Source: Phlebotomus papatasi
Lineage: Eukaryota; Arthropoda; Insecta; Diptera; Psychodidae
NCBI RefSeq assembly: GCF_024763615.1
Contig: NC_077223.1
Span: 62,310,627 to 62,374,626, forward strand
Direction of reading: 5' to 3'
Length of the DNA stretch: 64,000 bases
Shown: positions 1-10,395 of the stretch, one piece after another
Numbering within the stretch: the stretch's first letter is position 1
Layout: the number at the start of each line of letters is the position of its first letter
Notes under the pieces: generated by a model
Database searches by the model: none
What the model saw: only the letters and a program-made list of their open reading frames with translations
Told to the model about the DNA's origin: nothing
Made by a program: the position numbers and the translations under genes

Positions 1-1371
1 TATTTTCTCTGGGATTTCTTTTTTTTTGGAATGTGAATTTGCCTGGAAGTGCTGTCTGTGTTAAATTTGGGAAAATTGATCGAATTTCCAAAACAAACAC
101 AATAATTGAAAATTAAAGCGTTTGGTCAAAATTCACCAATTTACCTGAAATTACCGATATAATTTTGAATTATACCATACTGCACTGCAGCAACTGTAAC
201 TAATCGGTTTGTTTGTGTTTCACGTCGAAAGCTCTCCTTGCGTGAGGAAATCACAAACCCGCCCTTTTAATTACCTTTCCATGCGCCCTTTTTACCCTTT
301 GATGAAACTTATTGAAAATTGAAAATGTTCTTTACAGAAAGCTTCACAAAAAACCATCGCATAGAACGTGGTTTCACAAAAAAGAACCTATATATACCTG
401 ATATTAAAATCGACTTATTGCTGGGATTGCAAATGATTTAGCTTAGCAGAGAAAAACAGGACTTTTCTCGCGTATTCAGAGATAATTAATTTCTCGTTAG
501 TAGAACTCTCACTTTGATTGTGCCCCAACTCCTCAAAATCCTCAATAAACATAGCACTTTCATAAATTATCTACATGTACTGTAACTTGTGGATTGCCAA
601 CAGAATTTTCCTGAATCCTTTTGCTTGCATTTGAGCGCACTTTACAAGCGCTCAACCGCAAAATTTTGCTATCAGTTGTGGTTCAAAAGAGAAGTTTTTT
701 TTTCCATATTAACCCAGAAACTTTCATTATTTTTACCGGGAGCGATATAGCAAGAGCTCCATACAGAAAAAATTGAAGTTAATTTTGCAGGATGAGGAAT
801 GTCTGAAAGTAATTTTACTGCTCAAACTCAACAAAGAAAGGCAATATATGGTTATCTCTCGATTTTTCAATACGCACAATTTCCACCTTCCATGCAGTTT
901 GTCCGTCCGGCTGATCATGACTAGAGGACAATTAGAGATAGAGAGCTCGGACCTTCGGGGGACCCTCCACATAAGTCGACCCTGAGACTATCAAAACCAT
1001 CCCGGCTAACACAAGGTAAGCTGTTACTAGCGCAATGGTATAATTAAAGGCGCTGTAGATGCTCTTAAATAATAACTTAGTCCGAGTTCATAAATTAAGA
1101 TCTTAATAAGTAATTATTAAGTACTTAATTAAGCAATTTTTTTTTTTAGCGAAAGTAGTGACATCTGGTATTAAAAAGTGGAAACTGGAATAGAGAATGC
1201 GATGCACACAAGCTAACCATTGGTTAGAAAGAGATGAAACGAATTGACATTTCAGAAAAACATAACCACTAAATCTTATTAAATACTTCACAAAGTTGTC
1301 TTTCTTCTAGTGATAAATTTATAAATAGTAAAGTTCAGTGAAATAAGATAAGTATAATATAACAGTCTTCT
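1..1371. other. AT-rich non-coding DNA upstream of the LINE
   Basis: No convincing gene is visible. Short open frames on both strands overlap one another and show no domain or codon signature. The stretch around 1060-1140 is built of TTAATTAAG-like words. Similar words occur in opposite orientation at about 6005-6150, beyond the LINE, which suggests the LINE landed in a pre-existing AT-rich inverted repeat. Confidence 0.6.
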
Positions 1372-1382
1372 TTTTGCATTTT
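1372..1382 (+). repeat. Target-site duplication of the LINE, left copy
   Basis: TTTTGCATTTT lies one base before the proposed transcription start. TTTTGCGTTTT follows the tail at 5603-5613. Ten of eleven bases match. This is the pattern expected from target-primed reverse transcription, with one later substitution or a slightly imprecise repair. Confidence 0.6.
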
Positions 1383-1416
1383 CAGTTCGCGCGCGGCTTT
1401 TGCCCATTGCAGACGT
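1382..1416 (+). promoter_or_regulatory. Internal Pol II promoter of the LINE (Inr + DPE)
   Basis: TCAGTT at 1382-1387 matches the arthropod initiator TCAKTY, with A+1 at 1384. Counting from that A, +28 to +33 (1411-1416) reads AGACGT, a full match to the downstream promoter element RGWYVT. The exact spacing is required for TFIID recognition and is known from Jockey-type elements, which must carry their promoter inside the transcript. No TATA box is apparent at -30. The assignment is by consensus and spacing only. Confidence 0.75.
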
Positions 1417-1525
1417 GTTTTACCAAGTGCTCTGTGCATAGTGTTCAATAATTGCTGATTTAAATACGCCGGCGAAGAGAGGTCGTTCTGACGATTCAGA
1501 CGACTCTCCTGCGCAACCTCCCAAA

Positions 1526-2725
1526 ATGCCTTTATTTGGAAAGTCAAACAAAACCCCAAGGACCCCGCCAGCCACCCTGACGACGACTTTCTCAACGCCT
1601 ACAACTGCCACGATCTCAAACACTACAATTTCATCTCTGTCATCTTCATCTGCGACATCTATGTCCACCTCAAAACTTAAAGTTGTTCCAAATATCCCCA
1701 CGAGGAACACGTTCGATGTCTTGGATCATGAAAAAAATGACGATAATCCTGAAATGAGTGGTGATGAAATTAACCAAAAACCACCACCAATAACAGTTAT
1801 TCGTGAGGGCAATAACACTGTAATTGCAACTGAAATTGTGAATCGTCATAATATCACAGACATTACTCTGAAAAATATGTCTATTGGTGCGAAATTAATG
1901 CTAAAGAAAATGACCGATTATGCGACACTCGTCCGTGAGTTCAAAAATGCTGATGTGAAGTTTTACACTCACGATGTGAAATCCAATATTTCGATAAAAT
2001 TTCTTTTGAGGGGCCTTAACTTCTCAACAGACGATGATGATGCATCAAAAATTTCAATTGTTGAAGATGATTTGAAAGCCTCCGGTGTAAATCCTGAAAA
2101 AATCCAAATATTGAACCCGAGGGAACGGAGATATGAAGGAGAAACTCTGTTCATCATTTCATTTCCTAGAAATACGATGAAACTTGCTGATCTACGCAAA
2201 ATCAAAGTAATTAACTACACAGTGGTCCAATGGAAACCATTTATCAGGAAAAACAAAGGACCTATTCTCTGCCGAAAGTGCAATCTCTACGGACATGGAT
2301 CCCGAAATTGTTTTCTTCCCGTGTGCTGCGGAAAATGCTCAGGAAGTCATGAAACTTCCGCCTGCAACGAACTCATTAGATGTTGCCGAAATTGCAGGGG
2401 TAATCATTTCGCTGATTCTCCAACCTGTCCTAAAAGACAGGATTTCATTGAACTCAGACAACGGCTATCGGCAAGAAACAACAAGCGATCAAACCCTCCC
2501 CCTACTCGGACTGAGGAGCAGCCTCCACCTCCAAATCCCCAGCGGAGCCGAAGACAATCTTACGCCAATGTGGTTCGTGGGGGGCCTTCAAACTCTCAAC
2601 TTTTCTCCCCCGTGGAGATTTCTATTATCTTAAAAGAAGTTTTTACGAGGATGAAATCCTGCAAATCCAAGGAAGACCAAATCGGCTTGATGTTTGAGAT
2701 CACCTCTAAATACATCTACCCATGA
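1526..2725 (+). CDS. LINE ORF1: gag-like nucleic-acid-binding protein
   Basis: This 399-residue protein would coat LINE RNA and form the ribonucleoprotein that carries it to the nucleus. The first ~60 residues are rich in Ser, Thr and Pro. Residues ~110-245 form a folded region like the one that precedes the knuckles in Jockey and I gag proteins. Three zinc knuckles follow: C249-C252-H257-C262 (CX2CX4HX4C), C268-C271-H275-C280 (CX2CX3HX4C) and C287-C290-H294-C301 (CX2CX3HX6C). This spacing series is typical of Jockey/I-type ORF1 and differs from retroviral gag. The tail after ~315 is basic and proline-rich. The start at 1526 is the first ATG of the open frame after the leader. The stop overlaps the ORF2 start as ATGA. 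No frameshift or internal stop is present. Confidence 0.93.
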   Translation: MPLFGKSNKTPRTPPATLTTTFSTPTTATISNTTISSLSSSSATSMSTSKLKVVPNIPTRNTFDVLDHEKNDDNPEMSGDEINQKPPPITVIREGNNTVIATEIVNRHNITDITLKNMSIGAKLMLKKMTDYATLVREFKNADVKFYTHDVKSNISIKFLLRGLNFSTDDDDASKISIVEDDLKASGVNPEKIQILNPRERRYEGETLFIISFPRNTMKLADLRKIKVINYTVVQWKPFIRKNKGPILCRKCNLYGHGSRNCFLPVCCGKCSGSHETSACNELIRCCRNCRGNHFADSPTCPKRQDFIELRQRLSARNNKRSNPPPTRTEEQPPPPNPQRSRRQSYANVVRGGPSNSQLFSPVEISIILKEVFTRMKSCKSKEDQIGLMFEITSKYIYP

Positions 2726-5370
2726 TGATTCAACCCCAATTGCTTAATATTGCATTTTGGAACGCACGTAGTATAAATCAAAAATTAACTGAAACTAGCT
2801 TTTTTCTTAATAGCAATTCAATTGATGTATTTTTAATTTCAGAGTCATGGCTCAAAAGTGATTCAAAGTGCTATTTGGCTGGCTATCGAGTTTATAGAAA
2901 TGATCGGAAAGACAAGAGAGGTGGTGGCGTTGCAATTGCAATTCGCGATAATATTCCTCACAAATTACTACCCCATCTAAATACAAAAATAATAGAGACA
3001 ATTGCCATAGAAATAAGTCACCCAAAAAATCCTTTTACACTAGTCGCTACGTATTTTAGTCCAAACCAATGCACAAATGATTTTACATCTGATCTTAGAC
3101 TATTATTTAACAAACCCAATGTTATTGCCTGTGGTGACTTTAATGCACGTCATAGGCATTGGAATTGTATCCGGGCAAACAAATATGGAACAATTTTATT
3201 TAAGGATATGTGTAAACATGACTATCGAATTATTTCTCCTAACTCTCCAACTTTTTACCCTTCTCAATCTAACTCCACACCAGCTACTTTAGATATAATT
3301 CTCACGAATTCAAACTTTGCCATTGATCAAGTCAGAACTATTCAGGCGTTGTCATCCGACCATCTCCCCGTAAACTTCAAAATCAATACTACTTTTCAAA
3401 TGAGAAATTACCCAGCCCTAATTCAGGATTATGCATCGGCCGACTGGAAGATGTATAAACAATTGATCAACGAAAATATTTCTTTATCAAACAAAGAAAT
3501 CAAAGACAAAACTCTAATTGATCATCAGATTATAGATTTCCAATCTATCATTTTATCAGCTGCTAAATCGGCTATTCCTTTAAGGACACTAAAATCCAAA
3601 AAGAATTCGGATATTCCAGACTATTTAAAAGATCTCATTTCTCATAAAAATAAAATTCGACGTCAATGGCAACGCTCTAGGGTGGCGGAGCTCAAAGTCG
3701 AACTTAGGAATCTTGAAAAAATAATAAAAGAACAAATTAACCTTCATGAAAATGATAATTGGCAATCACATGTTAAATCACTAAATTTCAATCGTCCCAA
3801 TTTATGGAAAACTGCCAAGTTGCTGAAGAATAGAGCTCAAGGTATTCCACCCCTTCGGAAGGGTAATCAAGTTATCATAACAGATGAACTTAAATCTCAA
3901 GAAATTGCTGATAATTTTTCCAAATTTCATAAAAATAATTTACCTAAAAAAACAACGATTACTGAAAAAGTCGCACAAACTTTAAAATTACAAAAAATTA
4001 TAAATTCCCCTGTTAAGGCCGAACATCTTCCTACACCCCGGTTAATATCTACAATAATTAAAGACTTAAAAAATAAAAAAGCTCCAGGCATGGATAAAAT
4101 TAATAACAAATTAGTCAAAAATCTTCCTAAAAAAGCAATAATATATCTCAACAACATCTTCATAAACTGTCTGAGGATCAACTACTTTCCAGACCCCTGG
4201 AAGATAGCTCAAGTTATCCCCATTCCCAAACCCGGTAAAGATACTTCATTAGCATCAAATTATAGGCCCATAAGCTTATTACCAGTATTTGGAAAAATTT
4301 TCGAAAAAGTGATCTACAGAAACATTAATAATTTTGTAAACAACAACAATATTTTGTTAAACGAACAGTTCGGTTTCCGACCTGGACACTCCACCAATCA
4401 CCAACTGCTTAGAATCACTAAAGAAATTAAATCTAAATTAAACTCCAAGACTTCAACTGGACTTATTGCATTTGATTTGGAAAAAGCCTTTGACTCCGTA
4501 TGGCATGATGGCCTTCTATATAAAATGAACCTTTTCAAATTTCCTATAAATTTTATAAAAATTATTGAATCGTATCTTTACAACCGTAAAGCATTTGTAC
4601 AAATTAATTCTGGGAAGTCCTCTTTGTACTCTTTAGATTATGGTGTCCCTCAAGGAAGTGTCTTATCTCCTCTACTTTATAATATTTTTACTTCAGATTT
4701 AAAAATAAATCCTCCTGTAAAAATAGCATTATATGCTGATGACACAGCTTTTTACTACTCTAATACAAATCCAGATGTAATCATCAACAAATTATCTAAT
4801 GCTTGTGCTCAGTACATTGATTATTGTTCTGATTGGCTAATTAAAATTAACATGGATAAATCTCAAGCAATTTTCTTTACGACCAGAAGAGCTAAAAAAC
4901 GTCTTCCAAATTCGCCCATTCGGATTAAATCCATGGAAATAAAATGGACTAAAGAAATTAAATATCTTGGTATGATTTTGGATCCTAAGCTAACGTTCAA
5001 AGATCATATTAACTATACTATAAATAAGTCATTAAAGGCACTCAAAATACTTTACCCTTTAATCAATAGAAAATCGAAACTCTCCACTCCCAATAAAAAG
5101 TTATTATATATTGCTATTGTACGCAGTATTCTTCTGTACGGCTGTCCCATCTGGGAAGTCTGTGCTAGAACGCACAAAAAGAAGCTTCAAATTATTCAAA
5201 ATAAATTCTTAAAAATTATTTACAAGAAATCATGGGACTTCTCTACAATCAAACTTCATGAGATTGCCAAAACTCCTCTTTTGCAAAACCATATTTCTAA
5301 GATTAAAGATAACTTTCTTCTGCAATGCAAAACCTCCCACCACTCGATTGTAAGTCAATTAGCACTTTAA
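2722..5370 (+). CDS. LINE ORF2: APE endonuclease and reverse transcriptase
   Basis: This 882-residue polyprotein would nick target DNA and copy LINE RNA onto the nicked end. The N-terminal endonuclease shows N14 in FWNAR, E41 in SESWL, GDFNARH at 138-144 (D139, N141) and the catalytic SDH at 212-214. These are the APE-family metal and active-site residues. The RT follows. It shows NYRPISLLP around residue 515, GFRPGHST, FDLEKAFDSVW from 584 (first catalytic D585), GVPQGSVLSPLL and YADD at 671-674 (catalytic D673/D674). A YLGMILDP motif and a C-terminal thumb-like region complete it. No RNase H follows, as in Jockey. Two ATGs occur in tandem at 2722 and 2725, and the first overlaps the ORF1 stop, which implies termination-reinitiation or leaky initiation. 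All catalytic residues are intact, so this ORF may be active. Confidence 0.96.
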   Translation: MMIQPQLLNIAFWNARSINQKLTETSFFLNSNSIDVFLISESWLKSDSKCYLAGYRVYRNDRKDKRGGGVAIAIRDNIPHKLLPHLNTKIIETIAIEISHPKNPFTLVATYFSPNQCTNDFTSDLRLLFNKPNVIACGDFNARHRHWNCIRANKYGTILFKDMCKHDYRIISPNSPTFYPSQSNSTPATLDIILTNSNFAIDQVRTIQALSSDHLPVNFKINTTFQMRNYPALIQDYASADWKMYKQLINENISLSNKEIKDKTLIDHQIIDFQSIILSAAKSAIPLRTLKSKKNSDIPDYLKDLISHKNKIRRQWQRSRVAELKVELRNLEKIIKEQINLHENDNWQSHVKSLNFNRPNLWKTAKLLKNRAQGIPPLRKGNQVIITDELKSQEIADNFSKFHKNNLPKKTTITEKVAQTLKLQKIINSPVKAEHLPTPRLISTIIKDLKNKKAPGMDKINNKLVKNLPKKAIIYLNNIFINCLRINYFPDPWKIAQVIPIPKPGKDTSLASNYRPISLLPVFGKIFEKVIYRNINNFVNNNNILLNEQFGFRPGHSTNHQLLRITKEIKSKLNSKTSTGLIAFDLEKAFDSVWHDGLLYKMNLFKFPINFIKIIESYLYNRKAFVQINSGKSSLYSLDYGVPQGSVLSPLLYNIFTSDLKINPPVKIALYADDTAFYYSNTNPDVIINKLSNACAQYIDYCSDWLIKINMDKSQAIFFTTRRAKKRLPNSPIRIKSMEIKWTKEIKYLGMILDPKLTFKDHINYTINKSLKALKILYPLINRKSKLSTPNKKLLYIAIVRSILLYGCPIWEVCARTHKKKLQIIQNKFLKIIYKKSWDFSTIKLHEIAKTPLLQNHISKIKDNFLLQCKTSHHSIVSQLAL

Positions 5371-5572
5371 ACAGTATCATTTGTATAAAATACATATCTG
5401 TCTCGCATTAAATCTGTAAGCACCATATTACCTTGTGCTTAATTTATTTTTTCTTAATCTTTTATCTCTTAATACAATTCAAATATTCTTAACAATGTAT
5501 TAAAGTTGAAGCAAATCAATGATTTGGAACACTTACAATGTAATTATTTTGTAAATGTACAAAAAGTAGCTC

Positions 5573-5578
5573 AATAAA
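5573..5578 (+). terminator. Polyadenylation signal of the LINE
   Basis: AATAAA lies about 24 bases before the end of the element, a normal distance for cleavage. The tail that follows is made of TAA/TAAA words instead of pure A. Confidence 0.65.
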
Positions 5579-5602
5579 ATATTCTATAATAATAAATAAT
5601 AA

Positions 5603-5613
5603 TTTTGCGTTTT
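5603..5613 (+). repeat. Target-site duplication of the LINE, right copy
   Basis: This is the partner of 1372-1382. It lies directly after the TAA-rich tail and differs at a single base (G for A at 5609). It sets the 3' boundary of the inserted element. Confidence 0.6.
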
Positions 5614-7360
5614 GAATTGGTAAGTGTAACTCAAGGCTCTCCCCGTAGTCCCTATACCTTGTAATCCGGGAATGTTTATTTGCCCAAAAGTATCCCAAGA
5701 TCTATTAAATTTTTCCTTTTATGCTCTGAACTTGCGGTACGGAAGCTAAAATTTCCAATAAATGTCCAATTTTTTTATTGTTGTATTGATTTTTTGTTCC
5801 AGATGCATCTGAAACACGTCTTAAGAGAAATTTGAGGACAGCAACAGTTCCATCCGGCTACAGTTGCAACCAGGGAAAAAAATGTTGTGCCTGACAACAC
5901 AACAAAGCTGCGATAGCAACGGGTCCATCTTGCCAATTATTGAAAAGTGTAATTTTAACTTTTCATTAAGAAATAAACAATATGAAGAATAAAAATACAT
6001 ATTTTTTTATGAATTAGGGTAAATACTTAAAAATTGCTTAGTTAAAAGTCCTTAAATAAGTACTTAGTAAAAATACTTTTCATGTCCTTAGTACAAACTA
6101 CTTAATTAAGGACTTTAACAAAGACCTTAATTAAGTATCTAGTCTTAAGACTGAGTCATGTCATATTAGTTTCACTACTCGCCACAAAGCGCTGACGTTT
6201 GTCTCATTTTCATGTATTTTTTAAGTAGTTGAATGTTCTACAACTCCTTAAAATTAAGTTATTGTTATTTAATTTTTTTGTTTTATTTATTTATTTATTT
6301 ATTGTTCTATTTTATTTTTGAAATGTTTTAGAGGTTGTCCAGGCGGACATTTCGTCTTCATACGAAAATACAATTAGGGTACTTTCCCCTAAAAATATGT
6401 TCTGTGTGCTCAAAATTTAAAGTACCACCCAGTTCAGAAATTGAGTCTAGAACTAACTAAAATTCTTCTAGAACGCTGAGGTTTATCATATCCAAAATAT
6501 ATTTTGAGGACATGATACTTCAGTCCTTAAAACGACATTGATGATTTTTGACATTTATGAATTAAACTTTCAAAAGCTCAAAAGGTACTGCATTGCAGAA
6601 AAATCCAATAACCGTTTCTCGTAGTTTTAACTGAAACCCTAGAGCGAGTTCGCGCTGGGTTCAATCCCATTTGTGTGCCTAGGGAGAAAGGGAATGGGTT
6701 GTACTAGGGATGAAATGCCTTTGTTCTATTTAATTAAATTGGGATTTAACATCACTTCATGCTCTATTATTGTTGGAGAGCTTTTGGGGCAACGTGCGTG
6801 TTTACACAGCTTGTACGCAGTGGTTAAGTGGCGAAAGTGTGACGCTCCGTGAGGTTAGATGGAACTGGAGGGGTATGGGAGTCCTATTTTGGACACAAAA
6901 ACACCATTCGAAACTGTGTGAATAGACACTTTCTCCCGGAAACAATATATATGTGGATTGAATTGGAAAATAGTACGATCAGAACCATCAATTCGGCTGT
7001 GGCGAAAGCTCTTTCGGTAATTGCAGAGTGTGATGTATTTCATCATGAATGACAATTGGTGGATATTATCAGCTTCCGAGAGGCTATGTGGAATGAAAAG
7101 AGTCAACAGTTTCGCTCTCATTAATCCCTGGTTAATTACTCATGTCAAGTTCAGTGCGTTTTCTCTGTGAAAAGCTTCCAATAAGCCTTTGATCTTATCT
7201 TCCAAATTGAAAACACATCACGCAGAAATGCTTGTTGATGATTTAACTACTGAATCTTGTGGTGCCTTATGAACCACAATCCTATAAAAGTTCTCTTATT
7301 CCAAAAACTTTAAAGAACGAAAAAGATTCTCAAAGCTTTGTAGGACCTTTCCGATGAAGT
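5614..7360. other. Non-coding, AT-rich, with repeat fragments
   Basis: No gene is seen. 6005-6150 holds TTAATTAAG-like words related to those upstream of the LINE. Around 6315-6380 is a fragment of a dispersed repeat (words like GTTTTAGAGG and GACATTTCGTC), next to a lone TIR-like ACTTTCCCCTA. 6600-7350 looks unique within the window. Confidence 0.5.
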
Positions 7361-7835
7361 TGTGAGAATTTTACGAACTTTAGTTCAATGTTAATTGTAT
7401 TTATGTACAGATTTTTTTCATTTTTGGATATTTTTTGGCGATTACTCAGACGGACATTTCGTACTTAGACGAAAATAACGTTGAATCATTCCTAATAATG
7501 GTTTTTCAAGGTCAATGCTTAAAAAGACTTTAAATAACGTATTTATCAAGCGAATGGGGTCTTATTTGGGCTCGTTGGAAAGGTCTTGGAATTTCCTATA
7601 AAACTGAACCGCTTTCAATCGGCTCTGAACTGATAATGAACCGGTTCAAATCCGATAACTAATTTTTTATCCGAAAATCGATACTTTTAAAACAATTTTG
7701 GTGAATCTTTTGAATGATATATGAATCGGTTCAAATCGGTTGAGAACCGGTGAATGGTAAATGATGCGAAAGTACTTTTGATGTATATAGAATCAAAGTC
7801 ACGAGTTCGACCATTTCGCAAAGCCTGGGGCGTTT
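7361..7835 (+). repeat. Dispersed repeat family M/N fragment
   Basis: This begins with the sequence shared with 35745-35790 (TTTTACGAACTTTAGTTCA). It continues through GACATTTCGTAC and the AACCGGTTCAAAT-type words to GAGTTCGACCATTTCGCAAA. Related stretches lie at 12048-12440, 27285-27610 (opposite strand) and 53610-54065 (opposite strand). The 70-codon open frame here reads through repeat sequence and is not a gene. Confidence 0.55.
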
Positions 7836-8212
7836 TGCCACCCCTTTTTTACCGAAACATATGTCATTCTACTTTGTATGTTTTATTTAAAAAAATTGGA
7901 AAATGTAGAAATGTGAATTTTAGAAGCAAAAAGAGTTTCAAAAAAATTTTAAATTTTCTCACTTAGCGCCTAAACTAAAAGATATAATGAAAAATGGATA
8001 GCTATTTCGACTTTATTGGATCATAATTATCCTAGAAAACGTTGTTTTAAAATTTCTTTCTTTCTTTTTTTCTTGTATTCTATTTTTTTTTCTATCTAAT
8101 CAGATATTGTAAGAGGGACAGACATTAAGTATGTTGTATTTAAAAAAAAAATAAATTCAGTTCAATTCAATTCAACTATTTTTCTCATATTAAAGAAAAT
8201 ACTGTTAGAGGG

Positions 8213-8620
8213 TTAACCAAATGCATTGTGCACTGAAGTCGCTTACTCTCGGGGTTGCGAGATTTGGAAATGATGTGGTACACTAAGAAAAAAAGAGGGT
8301 GCGATTAATTTTTTTTCCTCATAACTTTAACACTTTTTTGGTGTAATAATATATAAACATATTTTAATGTTAATTTTACACCTTTTTAAGGATAAAATTA
8401 ACATGAAAAATGGTAACTTTAACCCCCAATACACCTAAAAAGGGTAATATTTACACCGATTTCGGATCAATAATTCAGGGTAAAATTAACATTTCCGGAA
8501 TGTTATTTTGACTTTTTCGGATTTCTCTCAGTGTACGTATAATTGAGCCAGCAGCTCATGCTGTCACGAATTTTGGTTTATTGTAAGAATTTTTACGAAT
8601 TGTAGTTCAATGAAATTCCA
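8213..8620 (+). repeat. Dispersed repeat (35.6-kb family) split by a MITE
   Basis: 8213-8280 and 8536-8620 together match 35636-35775 (words GCTTACTCTCGGG, TTGCGAGATTTGGAAA and AATTTTGGTTTATTGT). A MITE at 8281-8533 interrupts them. The 35.7-kb copy lacks the MITE and so shows the pre-insertion state. Confidence 0.7.
8281..8533 (+). mobile_element. CACTGAGA-type MITE, copy 1 (253 bp)
   Basis: The ends are CACTAAGAAAAA and the inverse of CACTGAGAGAAA, flanked by TA on both sides (8279-8280 and 8534-8535). The interior matches copies at 10396-10862, 47398-47648 and 54593-54824. There is no coding capacity. The TA duplication points to a Tc1/mariner-type enzyme acting in trans. Confidence 0.85.
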
Positions 8621-9030
8621 ATGAAGTGTTTACCTTGCCGACATAGCCAATGAGTTCCATGAGATTTTTGACCTTAAAATTCAAAATTTGAATTTAAAAT
8701 TTAGAAAATTATAAAAATCAATCTTAAAGTTTTGCAATTTAAAAACTTAAAATTTTAAATTAATTTTTTTTATATTTAAAAAATGTAATTTTGAATTGTA
8801 AATTAAGTTTTTAAATTTTAAAATTTTTCAATTCAATATTTTAATTCTAATTTATTATAAATTCTCAAATAGCTTGCAAACTATTTCGATAACTGCAAAC
8901 TAGAACTAATTCGAATATATTTTGGTGTTATTACATTCATGCCGGTAATTCACTTTTGTTAAAAAAGTAAATTTATATTACCGTATATTTGTTTTTTAAT
9001 TGAATTTAAAATGATTATTAATGCAATTGA
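8621..9030. other. Extremely AT-rich low-complexity tract
   Basis: 8660-8870 is nearly pure A+T, built of AAATTT-like words that are self-complementary. No gene is visible, and no tandem unit is regular enough to call. Confidence 0.6.
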
Positions 9031-10395
9031 AATTAGTAGTATATCAGTTGTTTTTTTATAGTCGTTTCTGCGAAAGCTACATAACGACCTGAGTATTGTC
9101 CTTTATAGGGAAATATTGGGATATAGATAATTTTCCGGTTGACATTTGCTTCCCCCTCCCCCAAAAGCTCTAAAAGTGCCTCCGAAGGCGAGAAATGATG
9201 AATCGAGAGTGGCATAATTTCAATTTGTGCGATATGTTGCTGGAGAGCTTTCGAGTGGCGACTATAAGATTGATTAACTGGCACGCTCTCCCCAGAAAGC
9301 TTCTCTGTAATTAATTTTCGTGGTATAAGAAGAGCTTTCGTCGAAGAACTTCCGCCAGAATAATAATGACTCAGAGGGACTCCTTGTAGCATTTTGGTGT
9401 ATGCCAAAAGCATCAATAATGAATTATTGCTAATTGAACAGCTCTTCTTTCAGAGACAGCAATTCCTTTTCTGGGAAAATGGTTTTTTTTTTGCCTTGTG
9501 CTATGGTAAAGAAAAGAGAAAATAAAATACTCATACGATGGGGATGATGATGAATTTATTTAGGCAAATCACCAATTCAGAATTTTCATCTCGTGATAGA
9601 AAACAATGAATGACGTGCCCGTGTGAATGATATTTTTGCGATGGATGATGATTTTCTTGCTTATCGAATGACGAGGGAAGAGAGGTAGCTTGTAACGTCT
9701 TGGATCGAATCCAATTTTCTGATATGTACACAAGAGATGAAATATTAATTTTCCCCTTGAATAACCACAACCACATACTTGAGTGTGGAGCTCTCCTCGA
9801 TGAGCTTTTGGGGCTCTAAATATTGCCATATAAACACATACAACTGGATAAATGTCGGTCTGTTTCGGTCCTTCCCCAGAAGGGTGAGGGTTCACAAGAC
9901 CACCCACAGAGAGACAACTCTAAATACCTAACTTTCCTCCAAGACAGGTCACACTGTGTCCCAATTTCCATCTCCTTGCTCTTTTTGAGGCTCTCTACAT
10001 GACCTTCCTCGAATATTGTCTCAGCTTTAAACTCCCATGTAACACTCTAATTACTTTATGGACTTTACGCGGGTAAATTTCAAATTTCATAATATTTTGA
10101 CAAGTGCCAAGTTCACTAACTGTCACTTTACTTTAGTTTTGCAAGCTATAATAGAATAAAAAGTTTTAACATAAAATTAAAGATGGGACAGAATGTGAAT
10201 CGAAATGGAAATTTATCGTGTCAGACTTTATAAGTCTAAAATCCTGCAGAAACGCGAAACCATGGTAATTGAATTTTAGAACAAGCATAGTTGATAAATC
10301 TCTTTTGAACCTGCAAAATCTTCACTTCACAACTCAAATCTTTATGAATACTCTAAAACCTGACCCTTATTTTGGGCCTAATTATAAAGTTTCTA
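9031..10395. other. Unique non-coding block with two weak open frames
   Basis: Base composition is more balanced than in its neighbours. Minus-strand open frames of 127 codons (9033-9416) and 112 codons (9569-9907) exist, but neither shows a recognisable domain, and alternative frames are open too. The block could be intronic or intergenic host DNA. Confidence 0.4.

Larger units (their letters stand above)
1384..5602 (+). mobile_element. Full-length Jockey-clade non-LTR retrotransposon (LINE)
   Basis: The element carries, in order, a short GC-richer leader (1384-1525), ORF1 with three CCHC knuckles, ORF2 with an APE-type endonuclease and a reverse transcriptase, a 230-bp 3' UTR with AATAAA, and a tail of TAA/TAAA repeats. 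ORF2 stops after the RT thumb region and has no RNase H domain, as is usual for the Jockey clade. The 5' limit is set at A1384 because an initiator and a downstream promoter element lie exactly where Jockey-type internal promoters place them. An imperfect 11-bp duplication flanks these limits (1372-1382 and 5603-5613). Both ORFs are open from start to stop, so this copy looks recent and could be competent. The TAA-type tail is less usual for Jockey than poly(A), so exact family placement needs a tree. Confidence 0.93.
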
